Assembly (NCBI GenBank): GCA_018267095.1
Contig: JAFDZC010000008.1
Span: 62,001 to 126,000 of the forward strand
Direction: 5' to 3'
Source: Bacteroidota bacterium
GTDB lineage: Bacteria > Bacteroidota > Bacteroidia > Flavobacteriales > Flavobacteriaceae
Length of the DNA: 64,000 bases
Shown here: one piece after another, positions 35,601-42,846 of the stretch
Layout: each line of letters opens with the position of its first letter
How positions within the stretch are numbered: the first letter of the stretch is position 1
Program-made: the position numbers and the translations under genes
The notes under the pieces: generated by a model
Told to the model about the DNA's origin: nothing
Database searches by the model: none
The model's input: only the letters and a program-made list of their open reading frames with translations

Positions 35601-36614
35601 CTGATCAAGTGTAAACGGCGGAACAATTTTATTTCGGTAATCAAACGTAAGCATCGCTGCATACGGAATTTTGTATTCTTTGGCCAAATCACGCATGTCT
35701 GGCCACCAAACACGCGAAACAAAATCCGCGGTAGTCATGTCCATCTCGGATTTTACCGGCTCGGCTTTGATGTCGTATTGCGGCGCCGGAAAATCATCTA
35801 AGAAAATAGTAGCCGTATTAGCAACCGGATAGGGAATTCCTTCCAACCCACGTAAAACCCCAGCAAACAACAGTCCTCGATCAATTTTACTGAAATCGCC
35901 CGAAGTGTTGTAGAACAAAACACGTCCGTTGCCAATAGAGTTCTCAACAACAACCGGATATTTCGGATTGTTCATTGCTGTGGCCAACACCTTGATTTTA
36001 CTAGAAAAATTATGCCCCGAGAAGCCAAATAGTTTCATATTACTGGCATAAGTTCGGTCTTTCATTCCCGGTAACATTGGATTGTTGAAATAAAAGCCCG
36101 AAGCTTTGGTGTCAGTAGCGTACTCAGCTTCAGGTTTGAAGCCTAGTAAAAAAGCCATTCTACGATCTTCATCGGCAAACGGAATGTATAAAGTTCCGCC
36201 GGCGCTGACAAAATCCAGTAATTTAGGAATCGACGCATCGCTGAGTTTTTTGGTATTGTATACCATAATTACTCTGGTGGTAGACGCTATTTTCGGATTA
36301 GCGTTCCAAGTGTCGTTTGTCACACAATAAAATGGCAGTTTGGCATAATCACATGCCTTTCGAACTTCAGAATTATACAGTGTACTGTATTTTAAAGTTG
36401 GATCATAAATAGATTGTATTACCGGTTTAGCGCTTAAACCCGGTGCGTTGTAGCGTTTGAATCCGGTGCCTTGCTCCTGCCCTTTCTTGCTGTTGAATAA
36501 ATCAATTTTTTGCAATTCAGACCAATCTTCAATGCCTTCGCAACCCCATAAACTCAGTGTCAGGCAAGCAAGCAAAAGGTATCGCAATTTTATATTTTTG
36601 AATACTGTCTTCAT
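32643..36614 (-). CDS. PelA-like deacetylase fused to PelB-like TPR and outer membrane beta-barrel (lipoprotein)
   Basis: This 1323-residue protein has a lipoprotein signal with the lipidated cysteine at C25 (LSLWGC). Residues about 60-700 resemble DUF2194 and the PelA deacetylase region: a Rossmann-like part (110-260), then deacetylase motifs FLDDFPAP (271-278) and HGYNH (371-375). Residues about 690-1010 are TPR-like helices (for example 'YKEYIAKHPEDEIASILM'). Residues about 1020-1323 alternate like beta strands and end in a barrel-type terminus (VQFGIKHNF), as in PelB. In Pseudomonas, PelA and PelB are separate proteins that bind each other; here they appear joined. It should deacetylate and export a cationic polysaccharide across the outer membrane. 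The start is 2 bp after the upstream stop. Confidence 0.75.
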   Translation of the reverse strand: MKTVFKNIKLRYLLLACLTLSLWGCEGIEDWSELQKIDLFNSKKGQEQGTGFKRYNAPGLSAKPVIQSIYDPTLKYSTLYNSEVRKACDYAKLPFYCVTNDTWNANPKIASTTRVIMVYNTKKLSDASIPKLLDFVSAGGTLYIPFADEDRRMAFLLGFKPEAEYATDTKASGFYFNNPMLPGMKDRTYASNMKLFGFSGHNFSSKIKVLATAMNNPKYPVVVENSIGNGRVLFYNTSGDFSKIDRGLLFAGVLRGLEGIPYPVANTATIFLDDFPAPQYDIKAEPVKSEMDMTTADFVSRVWWPDMRDLAKEYKIPYAAMLTFDYRNKIVPPFTLDQWNSRKIKTKEKSEPLPDWMVNDVKKNGHELAFHGYNHVSLMKSLWRNPKFIPTSLNTVKKKWDLSDYGKLPATYVPPSNEIDAMGVKTLKDAMPSIKYMCSLFLGQKDEGGDREFDYDPYEKRMFDYPRISSGFYFNDTERYAIHSMYLFTGIWTHFVHPDDIYQIPATADKRAGGYSLRNGMNYGWRKSKNSDKAMFPEFKVFMKQMTSYYPQMRFVNGEVGGDIVMNWRASRFSHESEKGIYTVKQINSDNQDKEYWFLFVSDDKADKIESSLRSQSVLYSKTPFMDGWLVSIYSNKSKLSLPDLMYVKPKERAKLAAIINGIRANFAQYKLDVKNFTSGAFYAELAEKKLKDEMAALKSKMLSTPEINPALWNKYANYLSWDDKGLDIWKLYEEHVAKYPTKNNIMYSKELDRLIGYKNDADKERWMSQQMKVSPDDKALIKDYIVNFDSEEYNQKIKEARKNLYKLEPTPQNYKEYIKHLLQFNPDEAYDELKDKKAIADWGDLATQITWLFADNGNFEKAIEWSDYSNEIDFVQKMNWYIESGKSKEIEPLYKEYIAKHPEDEIASILMANIYHEQGRFKDAWVLANSLHDSYEKEELRKVLNRDVMFENANLQQDLITNHAALFYPDVLNKLTKEIRLAQGNFIDFKTSLETNQKNPQVQKNLLSYNFYNKKKQIHSIGFAYSKFYKLDFKDLIYEDNYDNYLMGLEYKFTTAQRESKPQYWARGRFEIDKFARGYPQGSIGFTHAKDKRYRSAELSALPVESAGGMNQKMYQLQLVAYQDMFVFKHFNVSFAFEGHYYTDGLLSRDTIGPIINPERHFNQSNFGRAFRKKYTTLPDGNIRVDDYDHAYNLALTMRVLWDDGEPKKSKLLPFLESQASYGSRDMSLGYPYWMIKSRLYGGGGLGWEFKNENFQSRLEAGYFFDSFASHFGRFSSSASYQLFNYTALTFGFEIFEQSKFYSNNVQFGIKHNFKPKYKKQR

Positions 36615-36616
36615 GC

Positions 36617-38596
36617 TTAAAAAATTAAATCTGAAATTTTACTTTGTCTCGGTTCATTGACAATCTCATAAACCTTTAAGATTCTGCTTTTATAAAACAA
36701 ATTGACAGTTCTTCCGCGTCGGCGCAATAATTTGATGTTATTAATAAGCAAACTTTGATAATGTTTATTTTCGGCAAATACGTTTTTCTCATCAATACAA
36801 TCTTCGCTGAGTACAAAAACCAAAACGCTTTTGGCCAATGAATACTCGGGATTTTTAACCAAAAACATCGGATCTTTTCTGTTCTTGGTGTTGATTGAAT
36901 CAATGCGAGGATAATCTTTTACAAAGAAATCATAATTCATGAAAAAATGCGAATTATTACTGATTACTTGTGCAGCCGGATCATTGACGACACAATAAGA
37001 ACGATTGAAAAAAGTTTGCGAGATTTTATCGTATGCATTGAGTATTTGCTTTGGCGTTTCATCAGAAACAGTTAAGGCATTGATACCCTTTTCTTGATAA
37101 AATACTGCGGCATACAACATTAATCCGTAAATTACTGCCACCGTAAGTGGGCTGTATTTTTCGTATCGCGCAAAAACCAAATTAAATATACGCATCAAAA
37201 CCGCTATATTCAAACCAATGATGATCGGAATAAAAACCGAAAGTGAGTTGTTGAGGATGTCAATATCAAGCCATTCACTTTTAACAAAAGTTAGCGTGAT
37301 TAAAAAGTTGAAATAGACATAAAAAGCCAGAGTTGCACGCCAGTTTTCTCTTTTGATCAACACGAGTAATAATACTAAGATAAGTCCAAAAACTGTACTC
37401 CATTGAGCGATTCTGATAATTTCGCTATAAGGAACGATTAACTGTGGAACATAGGTGTAAGAACTTACTGAAAGCAAATTCATTTGCAGATAATCAACTA
37501 ATTCAATGCGCTGATAATAACAAGCATATTGATAAACCGCAGCGAGTAAAAGCAGTGCTATGATATAGGCACTCACTGCGATGAGATTGTGGCGTTTGTT
37601 TTTGATTTTGGTAAAGAAAAAAGCAATGACCAAAAAGGGCGGAATCAAAACACAAAGCGTAAACAAATCGGTTAAACCAATTGCAACGAATACAGCCATA
37701 AACGCCATGAAGTAGTTCCATTTGCTGGCGCGAAGTATATTTGGATTCAAATACATCACAAAGGCCGGCAAAGCAAAAGTCAAGGCCATAAAAGTCGGAT
37801 TGGCTTTGAGCAAGAAATATACATTGAGCGGTGTGAGTACGTATACCAAACTAAAAAACAAGGCAGCTACCGATGGCGCAATATACTTGGAAGGTGTCAG
37901 CTTATTGATGACCCAAAAAATCACGATGGCTAGTAGCGTCGATTCAAGAATGGCAATAACCTGTAAAGCAATCGTTGGACTTACATCGGTGATTTTTCCG
38001 TAAAAATTAGCCAAGATCAGCTCAGCGTCGGTGTTGAGTTCAAAAGTAAACCAATACTGATTGTCAAATTGAATCAGGTTATTCAAATCGTTAATCCATG
38101 CATCTGACAACGAATAATTGTCATAGATAATAAAATAATATCGGCTTAAGAAAGTAGTTACGCCCAAAATAATAGTTATCATCAAAATGAGCATATTACT
38201 GTCTTTCTTTTTCTTATTTCGGTCAACACCAAACCAAAACCAGAATGATTTTTCGTTTTCGACGTTGCGCAAAAAGGTCAGTAAACCCGTTTTGATGTGC
38301 TCGCGAAAATACACGCGAGGTGATTTCAGGTTTTCAATTCCAATAATGTCTACACCTAAAATTAAAGTGAAAATAAAGAAGCAATTAAACAAGTTATAAG
38401 CGCTGGCTTCAACCAATACAAACAAAGTTATGATGAGCATCGCAGCATATCTGAACCAGTTAAGAACGATGAAATCCATGAAATGGACATGCTTGGAAAC
38501 GTTGACGAATTTTCGGTTCAGATAGAACAAGAAAAGCAATATAAAGCAAAGCCTTACAAAGCCCATCAAGATCGAACTGGTGAGAAACATCATCAT
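36617..38596 (-). CDS. Large multi-helix membrane protein of the Pel-like operon
   Basis: The 659-residue protein has about 13 membrane helices and a C-terminal soluble tail of about 150 residues (from about residue 500, 'INALTVSDETPKQIL' on). I do not recognise a named family. It is neither PelD (no GAF or GGDEF-like receptor) nor PelE (no TPR). A long loop after the fourth helix (about 170-200) is acidic, somewhat like the first loop of GT-C membrane glycosyltransferases, but I see no clear catalytic motif. It starts 5 bp after the glycosidase gene and stops 2 bp before the fusion gene, so it is a fixed part of the operon. It may take the place of PelD/PelE in the inner membrane synthase complex. 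Confidence 0.65.
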   Translation of the reverse strand: MMMFLTSSILMGFVRLCFILLFLFYLNRKFVNVSKHVHFMDFIVLNWFRYAAMLIITLFVLVEASAYNLFNCFFIFTLILGVDIIGIENLKSPRVYFREHIKTGLLTFLRNVENEKSFWFWFGVDRNKKKKDSNMLILMITIILGVTTFLSRYYFIIYDNYSLSDAWINDLNNLIQFDNQYWFTFELNTDAELILANFYGKITDVSPTIALQVIAILESTLLAIVIFWVINKLTPSKYIAPSVAALFFSLVYVLTPLNVYFLLKANPTFMALTFALPAFVMYLNPNILRASKWNYFMAFMAVFVAIGLTDLFTLCVLIPPFLVIAFFFTKIKNKRHNLIAVSAYIIALLLLAAVYQYACYYQRIELVDYLQMNLLSVSSYTYVPQLIVPYSEIIRIAQWSTVFGLILVLLLVLIKRENWRATLAFYVYFNFLITLTFVKSEWLDIDILNNSLSVFIPIIIGLNIAVLMRIFNLVFARYEKYSPLTVAVIYGLMLYAAVFYQEKGINALTVSDETPKQILNAYDKISQTFFNRSYCVVNDPAAQVISNNSHFFMNYDFFVKDYPRIDSINTKNRKDPMFLVKNPEYSLAKSVLVFVLSEDCIDEKNVFAENKHYQSLLINNIKLLRRRGRTVNLFYKSRILKVYEIVNEPRQSKISDLIF

Positions 38597-38601
38597 AATA
38601 G

Positions 38602-39411
38602 TTACTTTTTAAATTTGGGGAGGGTTTGCAAATCAATGTTCCCGATAAAATAATTGTGCTGCGTATCATCGAGTCGATCTTTGATTTGCGCTACCAATGC
38701 TTCATTATCGGCATATTCAATTATGATAAATGGGATTTTATATTCAGAATGCAACTGATTTATTTTATTGAGATAAGTATCAAACTGTTCTTTTTTTCTC
38801 AGACTGTATTTTTTTGTTTCAAAATTGTAATCGGTAGCGATTGATTCAATAGCAACGGCATCAACAAATGAATTGGTTTCGGGAATCAGTTCTAAACCGG
38901 CATTCTGAATGAACATCTTCTTGGGATATTTCTGTTTGATGAGTTGTATGAGTTCAATAATTCCGGCCTTTTGCTCTTTTTGCGGTCCGTGAATGGTATA
39001 ATTGTCAAAATTGTCCAAAAACAATCCGTCGTATCCTTTTGCAAAAATCTCATCAACAATAAGCATTAAGGTTTCGATGGTTTTCTTTTTACTTAAATCG
39101 AGATAATGACTGTTCCAAATTTTGTTTTTGCCTAGTGTAAGTTTTTTAAGTTCGTCATAATGCGGTGCATTTTCGTTGACTTCACCCAAACTGATGTAAG
39201 CAAATACCTTTTCGTTTTGCGATTTAAAAACCCTAATGCTACTCGGAAAATAATGTTTTGATTCTACAATAAGATATTTATAGCCTTTGGTCGTTTCAGG
39301 GCTCAATTTTCCGTAGCAAACCAGTACGCTGTCTTTTCGCATATCTTTTCTGAATGAATTGAAAATGAATATCAACGGAATGATTAATAGTAAGTACTTA
39401 ATATGCCGCAT
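38602..39411 (-). CDS. GH114-type endo-alpha-1,4-polygalactosaminidase-like protein (PelA hydrolase counterpart)
   Basis: The 269-residue protein has an N-terminal membrane anchor or signal (5-20) and a TIM-barrel hydrolase domain. Key segments are 'VFAYISLGEVNENAPHY', 'GYDGLFLDNFDNYTIHG' with the candidate catalytic acids, and 'VAIESIATDYNFE'. This is the pattern of GH114 polygalactosaminidases, which are related to the glycosidase domain of PelA (GH166). Its start overlaps the pelG stop by 14 bases. In Pseudomonas the hydrolase is the N-terminal domain of PelA; here it is a separate gene, while the deacetylase sits in the fusion protein. It would trim or release partly deacetylated GalNAc-rich polymer in the periplasm. 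Confidence 0.8.
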   Translation of the reverse strand: MRHIKYLLLIIPLIFIFNSFRKDMRKDSVLVCYGKLSPETTKGYKYLIVESKHYFPSSIRVFKSQNEKVFAYISLGEVNENAPHYDELKKLTLGKNKIWNSHYLDLSKKKTIETLMLIVDEIFAKGYDGLFLDNFDNYTIHGPQKEQKAGIIELIQLIKQKYPKKMFIQNAGLELIPETNSFVDAVAIESIATDYNFETKKYSLRKKEQFDTYLNKINQLHSEYKIPFIIIEYADNEALVAQIKDRLDDTQHNYFIGNIDLQTLPKFKK

Positions 39412-41011
39412 AATAGTGATAATCCAAGTTTTTAAAATATTCGGTCATCGCCTTAAGTGTAATTGCTACGAAAACAGCTGCACCGCAAAACATACCTACA
39501 ACGCTGTATTCATAAGCCCAAAAACGACTCAAGACAAAACCCAAAACAATGTTGAACAAACAAGCATAAACAATGGCTTGCAAAGGTCGTTTGGCCTGGC
39601 CCAAGGTAAACAAATACAGCGAATTAAGCATTCCCCAAGCTAATAAAACATATCCAGCACCGCCAATTACACATACTTTGATACTCAAGCGAACCAAGGT
39701 TTCTTTAAATTGGCCTTCAAATCCCCACGAAGCATTGATAATGTAGTAAATAAGTACAAAAGCCAAAGCACTGCTGATAAACAAAATCAAAATCTGTTGC
39801 CAATACATTTTTTTGATTTGGTTGTTAAAATCTTCCGGAGCTTTGTGATTGGTGATTTTTTGACCAATATCGATAAAGCGTGTGAATGATGCAATTCCGT
39901 ACTCCATTACGCCAGCAAGCAATAAGAAAACCAAAATGGCCAAGTCCATTCCGAGTTCGTAGTTCTTTTCGAAATAAACCAAAAAAGGTAAATTGCCATT
40001 AATACCTGATGACCAAGCGAGGATTCTATCGATAAAAATAAATACGTAAACAAAAATCCCGTAGAAAAAATATTGATAATTGTGGTACAACAAAACCGGA
40101 ACTCTGATTTTGTCTCCGGTAATTGACTTTTTGTTTTTGGTGAGCCTTCTGAAATACAACATCAAAAATATTTTTGTTATCAGAATAGCCACTCCAATAC
40201 CAATCCAATGCGTAAAGAAAATCATCAAATGAGTGGTTTCTTTGAGAATGATGGCGGCGGTGGTTCCGCAAAAAATGGCAAACGTAATCATCCATCTTTG
40301 CTTGATGGTATGCAACGGAGCCAGCATTAAGAGTAACATACCCACAAAAAAAGCATACGCAAATACGATGAAAAGTACTTCGTAAGGATAAATGTGAAAA
40401 AAGAAATTGACCAAAAAAATGGCTGTCAACACAAAAAAGATTGATAACATTCCTACTTTGTGTAAATAGTTGATGGTTTTGTCGGTCATTCGGTAATCTT
40501 TGTAGTTCCAATAGAATGAAGCTTGTTTACCAATCACTTGAACAAAACCTCCGGTTGAAACCAAACCGACAATAACGCCTAACACAACGGCGGTTGATTG
40601 AATTTCGTTGAATCCGACAAAAGTCCAAAGTGAATAACCAAATAATACTATGGCGGCAATTTGCATCAATACAGGCAAAAGGTGAAAAATACCTAATGAA
40701 TAATATTGCGCAAAAATTTTGGTTTTAACCCTAAAGTAATCTTTGAGTTGAATGATTTTAGGCTGAGTAGCCTCGACCTCAATTTCCTTGACGTTTTTAG
40801 CGCCGATGTAATATGGGTCGTGATTGAGTTCGTAAAAAATTAAGTCAGCTAAATCCTTGATAGAATTAAAACCGTAATCATCCATAGTGTCTTTCTCGCG
40901 AATACCTAACGATTCAATCGTAGCTTCGACGACCTGACTACTAACCGGCTTACCGACTTTGTCCTTAGTCTGTTCGATTAAGGATTTGATGTTTCTGTAA
41001 TGATGTTCCAT
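39398..41011 (-). CDS. pelG: PelG-like polysaccharide transporter with N-terminal soluble extension
   Basis: The 537-residue protein has about 12 membrane helices from residue 105 on ('SLGIFHLLPVLMQIAAIV', 'FIFIDRILAWSSG', 'GVMEYGIASFTRF'), like PelG and other MOP-type flippases. The FIDRILAWS and long charged loops between helices are features of PelG. About 100 hydrophilic residues come first (EHHYRNIKSLIEQTKDKVG onward). Typical PelG starts directly with its membrane domain, so this extension is unusual. It follows pelF by 50 bp. PelF and PelG together make and move the Pel polymer through the inner membrane. Identification rests on topology, order and motif resemblance. Confidence 0.72.
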   Translation of the reverse strand: MEHHYRNIKSLIEQTKDKVGKPVSSQVVEATIESLGIREKDTMDDYGFNSIKDLADLIFYELNHDPYYIGAKNVKEIEVEATQPKIIQLKDYFRVKTKIFAQYYSLGIFHLLPVLMQIAAIVLFGYSLWTFVGFNEIQSTAVVLGVIVGLVSTGGFVQVIGKQASFYWNYKDYRMTDKTINYLHKVGMLSIFFVLTAIFLVNFFFHIYPYEVLFIVFAYAFFVGMLLLMLAPLHTIKQRWMITFAIFCGTTAAIILKETTHLMIFFTHWIGIGVAILITKIFLMLYFRRLTKNKKSITGDKIRVPVLLYHNYQYFFYGIFVYVFIFIDRILAWSSGINGNLPFLVYFEKNYELGMDLAILVFLLLAGVMEYGIASFTRFIDIGQKITNHKAPEDFNNQIKKMYWQQILILFISSALAFVLIYYIINASWGFEGQFKETLVRLSIKVCVIGGAGYVLLAWGMLNSLYLFTLGQAKRPLQAIVYACLFNIVLGFVLSRFWAYEYSVVGMFCGAAVFVAITLKAMTEYFKNLDYHYYAAY

Positions 41012-41061
41012 TGTAGATTGGGGATCTATTTTGGTTAAGTTACTAAAAAACTATTTTGTTC

Positions 41062-42606
41062 TTAGGATGCTTCCATAGCCTCTTGCTCTAAGTGAGTATT
41101 GAGATAAATTGGCTCATGCGCTTTTTTGTTCATGAGAAAATCATAAGCAACCTCGTACTCTTTGATGAATTTATCGATTGTAAAATTATCTAACACTTTT
41201 TTTCTTGCGGCAGCGCCCATTTTTTTTCTGAGTGCTTCATCTTGCAACAAAGTCACCACACTTTTTCCGATGGCTTCGTGGTCTTTTGGCTTGCAAATAA
41301 AACCACAACTGTCATCCAACGCTTCGGTAACACCTCCTACATCTGTAGCTACTACCGGAATTCCGCAACTCATCGATTCAAGAACCGTATACGGGAAACC
41401 TTCAGAAATCGAGGTCAAGATAGAAATATCTCCTTCACAAAACAATTGATGCGGTTTGTCGTGATATCCAGCCAAAAAGAAATTGTCTTCTAATCCTAAT
41501 TTTTTGATCAAATCTCTACACTCTTTGGTGTATTCAGGAACGGCGTTGTTATCGCCATAAACCAAGTAACGAACATTCGGAATCGAACGTTTAGCCACTT
41601 CGCAAGACTTAATCATCGTAATCACATCTTTGAGTTCAAAGATACGCGCCGCTGCCACAACGGTTGGTATTCCTTGAAGAGCAGCAGGTTTTGGGCTTGG
41701 AACAAACAAATCTGAATCAATTCCGTTGTAAATAACATCGATTTTGTTTGGGTGAGCACCGTATTTTTTCTCCCAAATCATGTTGAATTTGTTCACCGAT
41801 AAAATAATGTCGGCTTTGTAATACACCAATTTAGTGATGCATTCTGAAAAACGAATCAACAAGTTTTTCAAGAAAAATGAATATTCTGAAGAGTTGATTG
41901 CAATCAAACGCTCTCGGATAAAAACACCGTGTTCCGTAGCCATAATCGGAGTTCCGTATTTGTATTTCAAAACGAGCGCAGGAATCACCGGAAAACCTGA
42001 AAGCGTTAAATGAGAAATGTCAACCTTAGGAACATCAATGGATATCGGCAACATAAAGCGATAAATCCAACGCATACCTACGGTAAAATCATACAAAGTA
42101 GCATCGTAATGATTGTCTTTGCGGATAATCTCTGAAACCGTTTTGCAGAAACAATTCCATACCGCTTGACTGCGCATGGTTTTCTTGTAATCGTGATTCT
42201 GAAAAAATTGCCACATATCAAAAATAGTGTCGTCAATTTCTTCAATATCAGCTTCGGCATTATAAATATGTGCCAGCAATCTTTCAAAGATCGGAATAAA
42301 TTCTTCAGCTATAGCCTGATCGTCTTCTTGCTCTTTTCGGTTGACGGCTTTGTAGTATTTTTTACTCCCATAGCTTAGCAACTCTTGTGGTTCCAAAGGA
42401 GACCACATCGGAACCTGAATAACATTCTTGACGTTTTCGCTCAATTGGTATTTTGATTTTTGCTCAAAATCAGCATTGATTGAATACAATGTATAATTCA
42501 CGTTGCGAACCTGGTTACACAGCATGTGCGCCCATGTAGAAACACCACCACCGTTAAACGGGTAGGTGCCTTCTAAAATAAGCATTACATCGTACTTGTT
42601 CTTCAT
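41062..42606 (-). CDS. pelF: PelF-type GT4 glycosyltransferase
   Basis: The 514-residue protein has the DUF3492 N-terminal domain of PelF, starting 'DVMLILEGTYPFNGGGVSTW', followed by a GT4 domain. The nucleotide-sugar part shows 'FVPSPKP', 'VVAAARIFELKDV' and the E-x7-E region EGFPYTVLESMSCGIPVVA at about residues 395-425. PelF is a cytoplasmic enzyme that polymerises Pel using UDP-GalNAc. The gene is the first of a five-gene minus-strand operon. It lies behind a promoter with TCATCGA motifs (42674-42827). It ends 50 bp before pelG. Nothing in the sequence looks truncated. Confidence 0.9.
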   Translation of the reverse strand: MKNKYDVMLILEGTYPFNGGGVSTWAHMLCNQVRNVNYTLYSINADFEQKSKYQLSENVKNVIQVPMWSPLEPQELLSYGSKKYYKAVNRKEQEDDQAIAEEFIPIFERLLAHIYNAEADIEEIDDTIFDMWQFFQNHDYKKTMRSQAVWNCFCKTVSEIIRKDNHYDATLYDFTVGMRWIYRFMLPISIDVPKVDISHLTLSGFPVIPALVLKYKYGTPIMATEHGVFIRERLIAINSSEYSFFLKNLLIRFSECITKLVYYKADIILSVNKFNMIWEKKYGAHPNKIDVIYNGIDSDLFVPSPKPAALQGIPTVVAAARIFELKDVITMIKSCEVAKRSIPNVRYLVYGDNNAVPEYTKECRDLIKKLGLEDNFFLAGYHDKPHQLFCEGDISILTSISEGFPYTVLESMSCGIPVVATDVGGVTEALDDSCGFICKPKDHEAIGKSVVTLLQDEALRKKMGAAARKKVLDNFTIDKFIKEYEVAYDFLMNKKAHEPIYLNTHLEQEAMEAS

Positions 42607-42673
42607 AATATGTCGGTTTAAGCTGGGGGTGGGGTTTTTGAATACAAGCTGTTATAACACCTTGATTCACCGA

Positions 42674-42827
42674 CAAAGATATTTTCTACGAGTCTAAAAA
42701 AAAAAAAATACCCTCTAAATCAGTTGTAAACACTCATAAAGTCGATGAAATGCACTTTTCGACAGTTATGAAAATTTTGTTAAAAAAAAATAAGCCTATA
42801 TATCGATAAAATAATGTATTTCATCGA
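42674..42827 (-). promoter_or_regulatory. pelF promoter region with TCATCGA motifs
   Basis: On the minus strand a perfect -7 element TATCTTTG lies at 42681-42674, 67 bp before the pelF start. Upstream, TGCATTTCATCGA occurs on the minus strand at 42754-42742, identical over 13 bases to 28811-28823. TGTATTTCATCGA occurs on the plus strand at 42815-42827, one base different. ATCGATAAAAT (42802-42812) also matches 28819-28829. Confidence 0.6.
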
Positions 42828-42846
42828 GTTGAAAAGATTTTTTAGA

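Noticed and set aside
40026-40511. 161-codon frame inside pelG
   Set aside because: Same strand, different frame of a well-supported membrane protein; the translation is cysteine- and histidine-rich and lacks domain features.
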